Shown: positions 28,001-35,978 of the stretch, piece by piece
Position numbering within the stretch: position 1 is the stretch's first letter
How the letters are laid out: every line of letters begins with the position of its first letter
Notes under the pieces: generated by a model
What the model saw: only the letters and a program-made list of their open reading frames with translations
What the model was told of the DNA's origin: nothing
Databases searched by the model: none
Made by a program: the position numbers and the translations under genes
Source of the DNA: Rhodococcoides fascians NBRC 12155 = LMG 3623
Lineage (GTDB): Bacteria; Actinomycetota; Actinomycetes; Mycobacteriales; Mycobacteriaceae
Assembly: GCF_001894785.1 (NCBI RefSeq)
Contig: NZ_BCWW01000007.1
Span: forward strand, 186,001-250,000
Length of the DNA: 64,000 nt
Reading direction: 5' to 3'

Positions 28001-29040
28001 CAGAAGTGAGGCCCGCGACGAAGGATCTGATCGGGACCCGGCTCGAGCTGCGACTCGGAGATCCGTCGGACTCGGACATCGGCCGAACGAAAGCCGCCAG
28101 TGTGCCGCAGGGCCGACCGGGCCGGGGCATGACCAAGGACGGTCTCCACCTGCAGATCGCACTGCCTCGGGTCGACGACCGTCGGTCGGTGGCCGACCTG
28201 TCCCGAGCTGTCGCAGAGTCCGTCAGCGCGATCGCCGCAGCGTCCACGGGGTCGCCTGCCCCGCCGGTCCGCATGTTGCCGGAGATGCTCGAACGGTCGG
28301 AGGTGCTCGATCGACTCGCCGGCGCCTGGCCCCGCGACCGTGGCACCGTTGCGGAACTGAGGGTTCCGATCGGCATCGACGAGGCCGAGCTGGCTCCGGT
28401 GACGGTCGACTTCGCCGAGAACCCACATTTCGTCGTCTTCGGCGACAGCGAATGCGGGAAGACGTCCCTGCTGCGGGGGATCTGTCGATCGTTGGTCGAT
28501 GCGAACCCACCCGATCGGGTGAAACTGATCGTGGCGGACTACCGTCGAACTCTTTTGGGCACAGTCGATTCCGAGCATCTGGCCGGCTATGCGGCCGCGC
28601 AGGCGACGTTGACGGCGATGATCGTCGATCTCGCAGGCAGAATGAGCAGGCGCATGCCGGGATCGGACGTGACCCAGCAGCAGCTCCGAGAGCGGTCGTG
28701 GTGGGACGGCCCCGAGGTGTTCGTCGTCGTCGACGATTACGACCTGGTGGCCACCGCGTCCGGGAACCCGTTGTCGCCCTTGGTCGAGCATCTGCCACAC
28801 GCCCGGGACATCGGACTGCACCTCATCGTGGCGCGTCGCTCGGGCGGGGCGGGGCGGGCACTGTTCGACCCGGTGATCGGGCGGCTACGCGACCTGGTGA
28901 CTCCGGGATTGGTCATGAGCGGGAGCCGAGACGAGGGGAGCTTGATCGGCACCGTGCGTCCGAGCCCGATGCCGCCCGGACGTGGAGTGTTCGTCGATCG
29001 GTCCGGCCCCGCGCTCGTGCAGCTCGGACACTCGAGTTGA
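25054..29040 (+). CDS. eccC: Type VII secretion ATPase EccC (fused EccCa-EccCb)
   Basis: The 1328-residue FtsK/SpoIIIE-type ATPase has two membrane helices (about residues 38-86) and three ATPase domains. P-loops: GATGSGKS (481-488), GAPQSGKS (834-841), GDSECGKT (1130-1137). Walker B: VVVDE (591-595) in domain 1, but IDG (944-946) and VDD (1226-1228) in domains 2 and 3, so only domain 1 has the catalytic Glu. EccC powers and selects WXG100-type substrates. Single-gene fusion is the ESX-4 form. ATG 25054 has GGGGG 7 nt upstream. The next gene starts within its stop codon. Confidence 0.96.
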   Translation: MSTVRFVRSARREVPRSPGGEVVLQPPPPVPRAVPGNLLMKLMPLVMVAAMVGMVALMFTSGAAANPMMLMFPAMMLMSMVGMLAGGGKSGGARTAEANEDRKDYLRYLDQLRRDVADTERDQRRALEWSHPDPGTLWSTAGTQRMWERRPQDADFAHVRAGLGDQRLATRLVPPETGPVEELEPVSAVSLRRFVRAHSVVSELPIAVSLRGFAALSIAGDRDAARAMVRSMVAYLCTFHGPDHLAVAVVCGPDTVEQWEWTKWLPHTQHDVLRDGAGSARMIFGSVLELESALGDVLSMRNRFARGAVNSGVTQLVIVVDGGLVANRSTDLTDTGLDSVTIVDLSGLCTRLAASRGLQLVVENGSIGAVSGTAVEVFAVADAMSTTEAHAVARRLSPYRAPSSPSAVDTVTDDGAAVSRWNSLVGIADVGALDTDRAWTVRRGRDRLRVPIGVAPDGSAVEIDLKESAENGMGPHGLCIGATGSGKSEFLRTLVLGLVSTHAPQQLNLVLVDFKGGATFAGLEAAPHVAAVITNLSEDLALVDRMRDALAGEMNRRQELLRSAGNFANVSDYEKARAAGAALVPLPALFVVVDEFSELLSQQPEFADLFVAIGRLGRSLHMHLLLASQRLEEGKLRGLDSHLSYRIGLKTFSANESRSVLGVPDAYHLPAQPGAGYLKCDSAEIVRFAAAYVSGPYVPPRSSAGAPAAQGVDIRPRPFTAYPVVVDPIENDVRVEPVVEPDPVEHDDTGATVLDVVVGRIAGRGMPAHEVWLPPLDKAPTLTRLLPRSVLSGGVDALSTLRAPIGIIDRPFDQRRDLLTVDLSGAAGHVAIVGAPQSGKSTALRSLIMALAMTHTPAQVQFYCLDFGGGTLAGLAELPHVGSVANRLDVDRVRRTVAEVAAVVRQREKTFRDRGIDSMVEFRRLRAMQPVDANDRFGDVFLVIDGWQSIRSDFESLEQQIATLTTQGLAFGLHLVLTASRWAEVRPATKDLIGTRLELRLGDPSDSDIGRTKAASVPQGRPGRGMTKDGLHLQIALPRVDDRRSVADLSRAVAESVSAIAAASTGSPAPPVRMLPEMLERSEVLDRLAGAWPRDRGTVAELRVPIGIDEAELAPVTVDFAENPHFVVFGDSECGKTSLLRGICRSLVDANPPDRVKLIVADYRRTLLGTVDSEHLAGYAAAQATLTAMIVDLAGRMSRRMPGSDVTQQQLRERSWWDGPEVFVVVDDYDLVATASGNPLSPLVEHLPHARDIGLHLIVARRSGGAGRALFDPVIGRLRDLVTPGLVMSGSRDEGSLIGTVRPSPMPPGRGVFVDRSGPALVQLGHSS

Positions 29041-30533
29041 CGAGGCCGCAGTGGCGTTACGCGGCTGTGCATTTGAGTCATTCGGAGATTTCTGTCGTCG
29101 CGTCCGGTGCGACGCTGCAGGGTCCACGCGAACACGTCGGATCCGCATACGCGGTATCGGAGGGTGGTCGACTCGTCTTCGGGCGGGCGGGCGCGGACAC
29201 CGAGGTCCCTCCGCTGCTGTGTCTCGACGATCGATCGATCCTCGTGGGCGACGCAGTGTGGGATCGCGACGACGTCGTGCACGGGATCGTGTGGTCGGCG
29301 CTGCAGGGAGCCGGGATACACGAACGACTCGATCTGCTCGAGATCGCGTATCCCTCGACGTGGGGCGACGAGCGTCGAGAGCTCCTCCGAGCCGTGTTCG
29401 CCACGTCGGCGAGCGAGGTCGTCGTCGTGGAGACGGCGATCGCCGCGGTCGCGTCGGCGGGAGAACGCGCACCGGCTGCTGCGGTGGTGATCGAAGTGGG
29501 CACCCTCGACACGACGGTCGTCCTGGTGGACGAGGCAAGAACTCACGGCGGCGACATCGGTGCAGTACTTGCTGTCGGAGAACGAGACGACAGCTGGCGA
29601 CGACGAGCCGACGACTACCTTCGATCGTCGGTGTCGCAATGTCCCGAGGACATTTTCATCGTGGCGGAGTCGGGTTCGAGCTCGAGCCCCGCTGCGGAAG
29701 ATCCGGCACGATGGCTGACCGGACTCGACGTCGCCAGGTCTCTGTATCGACGTGCGGGAGCTGAGGTGGAAACTGCCCCGCCAGGGCGAGCCGCGGCAGG
29801 GCGCTCGGCGGCATGGCTCGATGAAGTGACCGTCGCGGTGCCACCTCCCCGAAGAAGCGGATTGCCGGTTCGAGTGTTCGGTGCGGTGGCCGCATCGGTC
29901 ATCGTTGCCGGTGGTGTCGTTGCACTGACGTTCGTCCTTCGGTCTCCGCAAGAGGTGGCCGTCGCGACCTCGCCGCCGTTCGAGGTGCCTGCCACCCTGG
30001 CGGCATCGGCGACCGAAGCCACCCCCGCGACCGAAACGACCCCCGCGACCGAAACGACCTCGGCGACAGCAGTATCGGCGACGAGCGAGTCACCGTCGGT
30101 GATCCCGTCGGCGACGTTCGTCTCGGGCCGGGCGTCGCTGCGACTACCGGCGACCTGGACCAGGATGGAGGACCCGGCCCGGATGGTGTTGATTCCGCCG
30201 ACAGCACCCGAGCGTCGCATCGTCGTCACAGTGCAGGAACTGGTGCCCGGCTCGACGCTCGAACAGGTTGCGTCCGAGCTCGGTGCGGCAGTCGACGCGC
30301 GTGGACCCGACTCCCCGATCGGATCGCTGGAGCCTGCCCGTGATTTCGGAGGTCGGGTGGGGATCTCGTACGTCGAGCGGCCGGCCGATGCGTCCACTGT
30401 GTTGTGGCGTGTGCTGGTCGAATCGGATGTGCAGGTGAGCATTGGCTGCCAGTTCGAGGGACCGGACTCGTCCGCGATCGACACCGAATGTGATCTGGCC
30501 ACCCAGACTCTGGAGATCGTGCCGATGAGTTGA
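29037..30533 (+). CDS. Type VII secretion-associated protein (Rv3446c-like), Hsp70/actin-like N-terminus
   Basis: The 498-residue protein has three parts. Residues 1-240 resemble a degenerate Hsp70/actin fold, with VIEVGTLDTTVVLVD (151-165) like phosphate-2. A membrane helix spans 279-301. After a Thr/Ala-rich linker comes a ~150-residue outer domain (SGRASLRLPATWTRME onward) of the T7SS-associated family. M. tuberculosis has a homologous gene (Rv3446c) at the same place beside eccC4. I placed the start at TTG 29037, overlapping the eccC stop; GTG 29067 is an alternative. Confidence 0.8.
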   Translation: MTRPQWRYAAVHLSHSEISVVASGATLQGPREHVGSAYAVSEGGRLVFGRAGADTEVPPLLCLDDRSILVGDAVWDRDDVVHGIVWSALQGAGIHERLDLLEIAYPSTWGDERRELLRAVFATSASEVVVVETAIAAVASAGERAPAAAVVIEVGTLDTTVVLVDEARTHGGDIGAVLAVGERDDSWRRRADDYLRSSVSQCPEDIFIVAESGSSSSPAAEDPARWLTGLDVARSLYRRAGAEVETAPPGRAAAGRSAAWLDEVTVAVPPPRRSGLPVRVFGAVAASVIVAGGVVALTFVLRSPQEVAVATSPPFEVPATLAASATEATPATETTPATETTSATAVSATSESPSVIPSATFVSGRASLRLPATWTRMEDPARMVLIPPTAPERRIVVTVQELVPGSTLEQVASELGAAVDARGPDSPIGSLEPARDFGGRVGISYVERPADASTVLWRVLVESDVQVSIGCQFEGPDSSAIDTECDLATQTLEIVPMS

Positions 30534-30693
30534 GGCCGCCGCGCAGATTTTCGCCGTATGCCGGAACCGAACCAAGGGGTGGCTGCGTCCAAGGAGATGT
30601 AGGGGAGTGAGCGGGCCGCACGCGGTCCCTCGGTCGAGCGTCATGTGCGCCGCGGGCGTACGTGAATACGAAAATCGAAGCAGAGGAGTCGAA

Positions 30694-31059
30694 GTGGGAT
30701 ATCCAGGGGGACCGGAATCTATGGGTTCGTCGAACGGCGTCACCGTCACACCGCAGGAGCTCGTTGCTGCCGGGGCGACGATCGAGGGCCTGAGCGTGTC
30801 GATCGATGCGTCCAACTCGGCCGTGCGTTCCATCGTCGAGCAGACCGCCGAGGCGTGGGTGGGCAAGGCCGGCAAGTCGTTTCAGGATGTCATGTCGCAG
30901 TGGGACACCAGTGCCCAGAAGATGCGCAGCGCGCTCGAGCAGATCTCGGCGGACATCAAGACCGTCGGCCACGGCTACTCCGATGCGGACGACGACAACG
31001 TGGCGGCTGTGAATCAGGTGGCGGGATCGCTCGGTTCGGGACTGACCACGTTCAACTGA
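30694..31059 (+). CDS. WXG100 family protein (EsxU-like)
   Basis: A ~121-residue helical-hairpin protein with the WXG turn at EAWVGKAG and a downstream YSDAD that fits the YxxxD/E type VII export signal. Position after the Rv3446c-like gene and before the second WXG100 gene matches M. tuberculosis esxU. GTG 30694 is supported by AGAGGAG 5 nt upstream; ATG 30721 with GGGGG is an alternative giving 112 residues. It is probably secreted as a heterodimer with the next gene product. Confidence 0.85.
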   Translation: MGYPGGPESMGSSNGVTVTPQELVAAGATIEGLSVSIDASNSAVRSIVEQTAEAWVGKAGKSFQDVMSQWDTSAQKMRSALEQISADIKTVGHGYSDADDDNVAAVNQVAGSLGSGLTTFN

Positions 31060-31122
31060 CGGCACGACCGGCCACCGACGGCCGACCACACGACCGAGCT
31101 CTATTTAGGAGACTGATTCGAC

Positions 31123-31404
31123 ATGAAGTACGACTTCGCTCAGATCGCGGCGTTGACCGAGGCGATGAACAAGCAGGCGAACGTGACCAAAGACCTTCTC
31201 GCCGACGTGGACGGCACTGCGAAGAGACTCTACGAATCGTGGGAGGGCGACGCGATGACGTCCTACTACGAACTCCAGCGTCAGTGGAACTCCGCATCCG
31301 ACGAGCTCAATCTCATTCTGTCGAGCCTCGTCGCGGCCGCCCGCACCGGCGGCGAGGCCATGCACGGGGTGGAGATGGCGAACAAGGCGCGCATGGCGCG
31401 CTGA
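31123..31404 (+). CDS. esxT: WXG100 family protein (EsxT-like)
   Basis: The 93-residue protein has two helices around the SWEGDAMTSYYE turn (WXG) and LQRQWNSASDELNLIL, as in EsxT. It lacks a C-terminal YxxxD, which its partner at 30694 has, fitting the usual one-signal-per-dimer rule. TTTAGGAG precedes ATG 31123 by about 10 nt. A terminator follows 15 nt after the stop and closes the eccC-esxT unit. Confidence 0.9.
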   Translation: MKYDFAQIAALTEAMNKQANVTKDLLADVDGTAKRLYESWEGDAMTSYYELQRQWNSASDELNLILSSLVAAARTGGEAMHGVEMANKARMAR

Positions 31405-31419
31405 CCGTAGACCACGAGC

Positions 31420-31461
31420 GTCGTATGCCCCGATCGGCACTTGTCGGTCGGGGCATACGAC
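31420..31461 (+). terminator. Terminator after esxT
   Basis: GTCGTATGCCCCGA pairs exactly with TCGGGGCATACGAC over a 14-nt loop. It separates the ESX unit from the zinc-finger gene. Confidence 0.75.
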
Positions 31462-31516
31462 TGTCGAGGGGGCGCGACACCTGGCGTGGGTTGCGGTGGC
31501 GGTGTGTACTGGACGG

Positions 31517-31858
31517 ATGACGGATTTCGGGACGGCGATCGATGCCGAGCGTTCTCGCGCCGAACACCGCCTGCACTCCCTTCGCGACGAGCTCGCGTCG
31601 GTCATCGAAGGCAGCCGGTGGACCACCGACGACGACGAACACGACCCGGAGGGTTCCACCATCGCCTTCGAGCGTGCCAAGATTGCAGCCCTGATCTCCG
31701 ACACCGAGTCCGAGATGCGCGAGCTCGACGCCGCGTCCACGCGGTGGGATCTCGGGACGTACGGCACGTGCGAGCGGTGCGGAGAGTCGATACCGGCGAT
31801 CAGGCTCGAGGCATTGCCTGCGGCCCGCCGCTGTGTGCGGTGCGTTCGCCTGTCCTGA
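31517..31858 (+). CDS. DksA/TraR-type C4 zinc finger protein
   Basis: The 113-residue protein has a coiled-coil-prone N-terminal half (ERSRAEHRLHSLRDELASV) and a C-terminal C4 zinc site: CERC at ~92 and CVRC at ~109, in the TraR/DksA context GTYGTCERCGESIP. Full-length DksA is ~150 residues; this is a short form. DksA-family proteins act in the RNA polymerase secondary channel. The start ATG 31517 has a weak ribosome site. It lies between the ESX-4 terminator and the rplM promoter. Confidence 0.8.
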   Translation: MTDFGTAIDAERSRAEHRLHSLRDELASVIEGSRWTTDDDEHDPEGSTIAFERAKIAALISDTESEMRELDAASTRWDLGTYGTCERCGESIPAIRLEALPAARRCVRCVRLS

Positions 31859-31883
31859 GCCGGTCTTCCGCGTCGGAGGCGTT

Positions 31884-31912
31884 TTGACCTGGGTGCCGGC
31901 TCCCGGTATCGT
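31884..31912 (+). promoter_or_regulatory. Promoter of rplM-rpsI
   Basis: TTGACC (31884-31889), a 17-nt spacer and TATCGT (31907-31912) give a near-consensus sigma-A promoter about 125 nt before rplM. Confidence 0.65.
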
Positions 31913-32042
31913 TCCCCGTTGGCGTGTATGGGCTCGCCGCATTTCTTCGATGCGCAGAGCTCTTGTCCTCGGGTCTCAACTGGCCGCCGAGGGCATCCAC
32001 ACGTCTTGGCCAGCAGCGACATCATGAAGACAGGAATTTTCT

Positions 32043-32486
32043 GTGTCTACTTACGCCCCGAAGGCCGGGGACACCACCCGGACGTGGCATGTGATCGACG
32101 CCACGGACGTCGTGCTCGGACGCCTCGCCGTCCAGGCCGCGACACTGCTCCGCGGTAAGCACAAGCCCACCTACGCACCCAACGTCGACGGTGGCGACTT
32201 CGTCGTCATCATCAACGCCGAGAAAGTTGCCATCAGTGGCAACAAGCTCGATGGCAAGTTCCACCACCACCACTCCGGCCATCCGGGCGGTCTGAAGTCG
32301 CGCTCGACGCGTCAGGTGCTCGAGAACAACCCCGACCGTCTCGTGGAGAAGGCCGTTGTCGGCATGATCCCGAAGAACAAGCTCGGAAATGCCATCGCGA
32401 GCAAGCTGAAGGTCTACGCGGGACCGAACCACCCGCATGCCGCTCAGCAGCCCGTTCCGTTCGAGATCAAGCAGGTGTCCCAGTGA
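32043..32486 (+). CDS. rplM: 50S ribosomal protein L13
   Basis: The 147-residue L13 has [19 protein letters not shown] at the start, the [18 protein letters not shown] segment and [16 protein letters not shown] 32043 reads [15 protein letters not shown] as in relatives, though its ribosome site is modest. Its stop is 20 nt before the preferred rpsI start and overlaps an alternative rpsI GTG. Confidence 0.97.
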   Translation: MSTYAPKAGDTTRTWHVIDATDVVLGRLAVQAATLLRGKHKPTYAPNVDGGDFVVIINAEKVAISGNKLDGKFHHHHSGHPGGLKSRSTRQVLENNPDRLVEKAVVGMIPKNKLGNAIASKLKVYAGPNHPHAAQQPVPFEIKQVSQ

Positions 32487-32506
32487 CGGCGCCGGAGGGA
32501 AATGAC

Positions 32507-33007
32507 GTGACGTCGCAGGAGAACATCGAAGAGATCGCCGCCGACGAGTTCGTGGCAGTGGAAGATCCCGAGGTGGCCACGGAAATCGAAGCTGCTGCAG
32601 CTCCGGCCCCCATCGTGTTCGATCGCCCGATCCAGACCGTCGGCCGCCGCAAGGAAGCCGTCGCTCGTGTTCGGTTGTCCTCGGGCACCGGTGGATTCAA
32701 GCTCAACGGCCGCACCCTCGAGGATTACTTCCCGAACAAGGTGCACCAGCAGCTGATCAAGGCTCCTCTGGTGCTGGTCGACCGAGCAGAGTCCTTCGAC
32801 ATCGTGGCACTGCTGCACGGTGGCGGACCGTCGGGACAGGCAGGCGCGCTGCGTCTGGCCATCTCGCGTGCGCTGATCGAGCTCACCCCGGACGATCGCC
32901 CGGCTCTCAAGGCCGCCGGCTACCTCACGCGTGACGCGCGTGCGGTCGAGCGCAAGAAGTACGGCCTGAAGAAGGCCCGTAAGGCGTCGCAGTACTCCAA
33001 GCGCTGA
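32507..33007 (+). CDS. rpsI: 30S ribosomal protein S9
   Basis: Residues after the acidic N-terminal ~45 are a canonical S9: [34 protein letters not shown], and the tail [19 protein letters not shown] that reaches P-site tRNA. GTG 32507 (166 residues) was chosen because GGAGGG lies 8 nt before it; GTG 32483, overlapping the rplM stop, is in frame and possible. The N-terminal acidic region is longer than in M. tuberculosis. Confidence 0.95.
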   Translation: MTSQENIEEIAADEFVAVEDPEVATEIEAAAAPAPIVFDRPIQTVGRRKEAVARVRLSSGTGGFKLNGRTLEDYFPNKVHQQLIKAPLVLVDRAESFDIVALLHGGGPSGQAGALRLAISRALIELTPDDRPALKAAGYLTRDARAVERKKYGLKKARKASQYSKR

Positions 33008-33026
33008 CGCGTCTTACCCGTTCCAT

Positions 33027-33070
33027 CCTCGAGGGCAGGCTCCAGCAAGATCGGATGCCTGCCCTCGAGG
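33027..33070 (+). terminator. Terminator after rpsI
   Basis: CCTCGAGGGCAGGC pairs exactly with GCCTGCCCTCGAGG over a 16-nt loop, followed by CATTTT. It separates rpsI from glmM. Confidence 0.8.
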
Positions 33071-33113
33071 CATTTTCCGACGATGTTCTCTCTGTTCGAA
33101 GGGGTCTTCATTC

Positions 33114-34460
33114 ATGGCGCGATTGTTCGGCACCGACGGAGTGAGGGGACTCGCAGGCGGGGTCCTGACGGCAGAGCTCGCCATGACCATCGCCCGGGCT
33201 GCCGCCGCCGTGCTGGCACCGGATGTCGACGGTGGTCGACGGACAGCGGTCGTCGGTCGTGACCCCAGAATCAGCGGTTCGATGCTCGGTGCCGCAGTGT
33301 CGGCCGGGCTCACTGCCTCGGGTGTCGACGTGATCGACGTGGGCGTGCTGCCGACCCCCGCGGTCGCCTACCTCACCGGCGAATACGGCGCGGCGCTGGG
33401 CGTGATGATCTCCGCCTCGCACAATGCGATGCCCGACAACGGAATCAAAATTTTCGCCGCAGGCGGGCACAAGCTCGACGACGACATGGAAGATCGCATC
33501 GAGGCGTTGCTCGGGGTGGACGGCCGCACCGAGAAGCCGGTCGATGTGACCGGCGCTGCCATCGGTCGCATCGACGTCGCTCCCGACGCTGCCGAGCTCT
33601 ATGCCGGGCACCTCGTCGCACCGCTCTCGCACCGACTCGACGGTGTCACCGTCGTGGTGGACTGCTCGCACGGTGCAGCCTCGACGGTCGGACCGGAGAT
33701 CTACCGCCGGGCCGGTGCGACGGTCGTGGCGATCAACGCCGAGCCCGACGGGCTGAACATCAACGACGGGTGTGGTTCGACGCACCTGGAAGGGCTGCAG
33801 AAGGCTGTCGTCGAGCACGGGGCCGACCTCGGGATCGCGCACGACGGCGACGCCGACCGCTGCCTCGCCGTCGATGCCTCCGGTGCGGTGGTGGACGGGG
33901 ACGCGATCATGGCTGTGCTGGCCATCGCGATGAGTGAGAACGGCACGCTGACCGACAACACGTTGGTCGCCACCGTCATGAGCAACCTCGGGCTCCACAT
34001 CGCGATGCGCGAAGCGGGAATCACGTTGCGCACCACCGCAGTCGGTGATCGATACGTCCTCGAGGAGTTGCGCCGCGGAGGGTACGCGCTCGGCGGTGAG
34101 CAGAGCGGGCACGTCGTACTGCCCGCGATCGGGACGACCGGCGACGGGATCGCGACCGCGCTGCGTGTGATGGAGCGGATGGCCCGGACCGGACGCACCC
34201 TGGCGGATCTGGCGTCGCCGATGCGCACGCTGCCCCAGGTGTTGATCAACGTACGTGTCTCGGACAAAGCTGCGGTGGCGTCGGCACCGTCGGTGTCGGA
34301 CGCCGTGGCCGTCGCCGAGCTCGAGCTCGGCCAATCGGGGCGAGTTCTGTTGCGTCCCAGCGGGACCGAACAGCTCGTGCGAGTGATGGTGGAAGCGTCG
34401 GAACTCGACGTCGCGACCCGGCTCGCCGAGGAGTTGGCGGGCCGGGTCGCGGCGGTCTGA
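33114..34460 (+). CDS. glmM: Phosphoglucosamine mutase
   Basis: The 448-residue enzyme begins [15 protein letters not shown] and has the phosphoserine loop [10 protein letters not shown] with Ser102, the metal loop DGDADR at 244-249, and the substrate loop GGEQSGH. It converts glucosamine-6-phosphate to glucosamine-1-phosphate for UDP-GlcNAc and peptidoglycan. GAAGGGG precedes the ATG. glmS, the previous step in the pathway, is 4.7 kb downstream. All catalytic motifs are intact. Confidence 0.97.
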   Translation: MARLFGTDGVRGLAGGVLTAELAMTIARAAAAVLAPDVDGGRRTAVVGRDPRISGSMLGAAVSAGLTASGVDVIDVGVLPTPAVAYLTGEYGAALGVMISASHNAMPDNGIKIFAAGGHKLDDDMEDRIEALLGVDGRTEKPVDVTGAAIGRIDVAPDAAELYAGHLVAPLSHRLDGVTVVVDCSHGAASTVGPEIYRRAGATVVAINAEPDGLNINDGCGSTHLEGLQKAVVEHGADLGIAHDGDADRCLAVDASGAVVDGDAIMAVLAIAMSENGTLTDNTLVATVMSNLGLHIAMREAGITLRTTAVGDRYVLEELRRGGYALGGEQSGHVVLPAIGTTGDGIATALRVMERMARTGRTLADLASPMRTLPQVLINVRVSDKAAVASAPSVSDAVAVAELELGQSGRVLLRPSGTEQLVRVMVEASELDVATRLAEELAGRVAAV

Positions 34461-34481
34461 TCGTCAGGCAGTGTCCGATCG

Positions 34482-35522
34482 TCAGGCGGTGAGTTCTCGC
34501 AAGGCGGTGAGCTGCGCGACGCGTCCTGCGGTGTCCTCGGCCAACGGTGCGACGTTGAGTGTCGTCACGCCGGCTTCGGCGAAGGCTGCCACGCGCTCCT
34601 TGACGTAGCTCTCCGGTCCGATGAGATTCACCGAACGCGCGAGCTCGTCCGGAACCGCCGCTGCTGCTTCCTCTTTCTTGCCGGCGAGGTACAGGTCCTG
34701 AATCTTCTCGGCCTCGGCTTCGTAGCCGTAGCGCTGAGCAAGGGAGTTGTAGAAGTTCTTTCCCTTGGCTCCCATGCCGCCGATGTAGAGCGCCAGGTGC
34801 GGCTTGACCCAGGGGAGGTACTTGTCCGCGTCCTCGCCGATGGCCAGGGTGGGACTGGCGAACACCTCGAGTTCGCCGAGTGACGGATCGCGTTTGGCCT
34901 TGCCTGCGGCCAGCGATTCGCCCCACACGTCGGCTGCCTTCTCCGGGAAGTAGAAGATGGGCTGCCAGCCCTCTGCGATCTCTGCGGTGAGCTCGACGTT
35001 CTTCGGTCCGAGAGCGGCGATGACGACCGGAATTCGTTCGCGCACAGGGTGATTGATCAGCTTGAGTGGCTTGCCCAAGCCGGTTCCCTTGTCCGCCGGC
35101 AACGGGATCTGGTAGTGCTTGCCCTGATACTGCACTTTTTCTCGACGCCACACCTGGCGGCAGATCTCGATGACCTCACGGGTTCTGGCGATGGGTGCGT
35201 CGTACTTGACGCCGTGGAAACCCTCGACGACCTGTGGCCCGGATGCGCCGAGTCCGAGAACGAAGCGCCCGTCGGAAACGTAGTCGAGGCCGGCGGCCGT
35301 CATGGCCGTCAGCGACGGCGTTCTCGTGTAGATCTGGAAGATGCCCGACGCGATCTTGATCGTGCTCGTCTTGGCCGCAAGGAACCCGAGTTGACTGACG
35401 GCGTCGAAAGAATAGGCCTCGGGCACGAAGATGATGTCGAGGCCCGCCTTCTCGAGTTCGGCTACCTCGGCAACGGTCTCGGTGAAACCACCGCTGTAGT
35501 TCAGCATCGTTCCGATGTGCAT
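34482..35522 (-). CDS. F420-dependent LLM-class oxidoreductase (Rv3520c-like)
   Basis: The 346-residue TIM-barrel enzyme has IGTMLNYSGGF at the start, DIIFVPEAYSFDAVSQLGFL, ASGIFQIYTRTPSLTAMTA and LGLGASGPQVVEGFHG, typical of the F420-linked LLM subgroup including Rv3520c. The substrate is unknown. It runs opposite to glmM, 21 nt away tail to tail, and is divergent from the EspC-like gene with 150 nt between them. Confidence 0.88.
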   Translation of the reverse strand: MHIGTMLNYSGGFTETVAEVAELEKAGLDIIFVPEAYSFDAVSQLGFLAAKTSTIKIASGIFQIYTRTPSLTAMTAAGLDYVSDGRFVLGLGASGPQVVEGFHGVKYDAPIARTREVIEICRQVWRREKVQYQGKHYQIPLPADKGTGLGKPLKLINHPVRERIPVVIAALGPKNVELTAEIAEGWQPIFYFPEKAADVWGESLAAGKAKRDPSLGELEVFASPTLAIGEDADKYLPWVKPHLALYIGGMGAKGKNFYNSLAQRYGYEAEAEKIQDLYLAGKKEEAAAAVPDELARSVNLIGPESYVKERVAAFAEAGVTTLNVAPLAEDTAGRVAQLTALRELTA

Positions 35523-35672
35523 GGGACTCCTCGTTCTCGAGTAGCTGGTGGAGCTGCTCGGTTGTCTGTTACCGACGTTTCGTATCGGGACGTTACCGCT
35601 CGCCGGGGAACCGATGGGAGTCGGCGCACGTCATAGTGGGAAAGGGGCACTTCGAGCGGGAACGGGCGGGCG

Positions 35673-35978
35673 ATGAGCGACGGATTCTGGGTGGACGCGG
35701 TCCGCGTGCGCGAGGTGGCGAACTCGATGACGGCGTCGGCGGAGGCCCTGGGCACGGCAGCCGATTCGATCGCATCACCGGGATTCGGTACCGCCGCCGC
35801 AGGACGGAACTACGGAGACCTGGGCGCGGCCTATCTCGACGCCCACTCCGGGCTCGGGCGAGCCGTCGGGGTGTGGCGATCGTCGGTCGACGACATCGCG
35901 GATGCCCTCGTCGCCGCGATGAGCGCGTACGAAATACAGGACGACGCCGGTGCCCACGCGATCGACTCGTTGCGGTGA
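35673..35978 (+). CDS. EspC-like / WXG-type putative type VII secretion target
   Basis: The 101-residue protein is predicted mostly helical, with WVDAVRVREVANSMTASAEAL at the start, as in the EspC/DUF2580 ESX-target family, and Y86-E-I-Q-D90 fitting the YxxxD export signal. The only Trp residues are near residues 6 and 69, so the WXG turn is not clear. ATG 35673 follows GGGCGGG. Its stop overlaps the next GTG (GTGA), so the genes are coupled. It lies 4.3 kb from the ESX-4 genes, the only secretion machinery in the window. Export is inferred. Confidence 0.72.
   Translation: MSDGFWVDAVRVREVANSMTASAEALGTAADSIASPGFGTAAAGRNYGDLGAAYLDAHSGLGRAVGVWRSSVDDIADALVAAMSAYEIQDDAGAHAIDSLR

Noticed and set aside
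27090..29036. Long open frame before the ESX-associated protein, inside eccC
   Set aside because: It is Arg-rich shadow sequence in a different frame from eccC; only the part after the eccC stop is coding.
35577..35672. Possible second copy of the GTAACG palindrome before the F420-type oxidoreductase gene
   Set aside because: Only GACGTTACC half-site resemblance; no palindrome.
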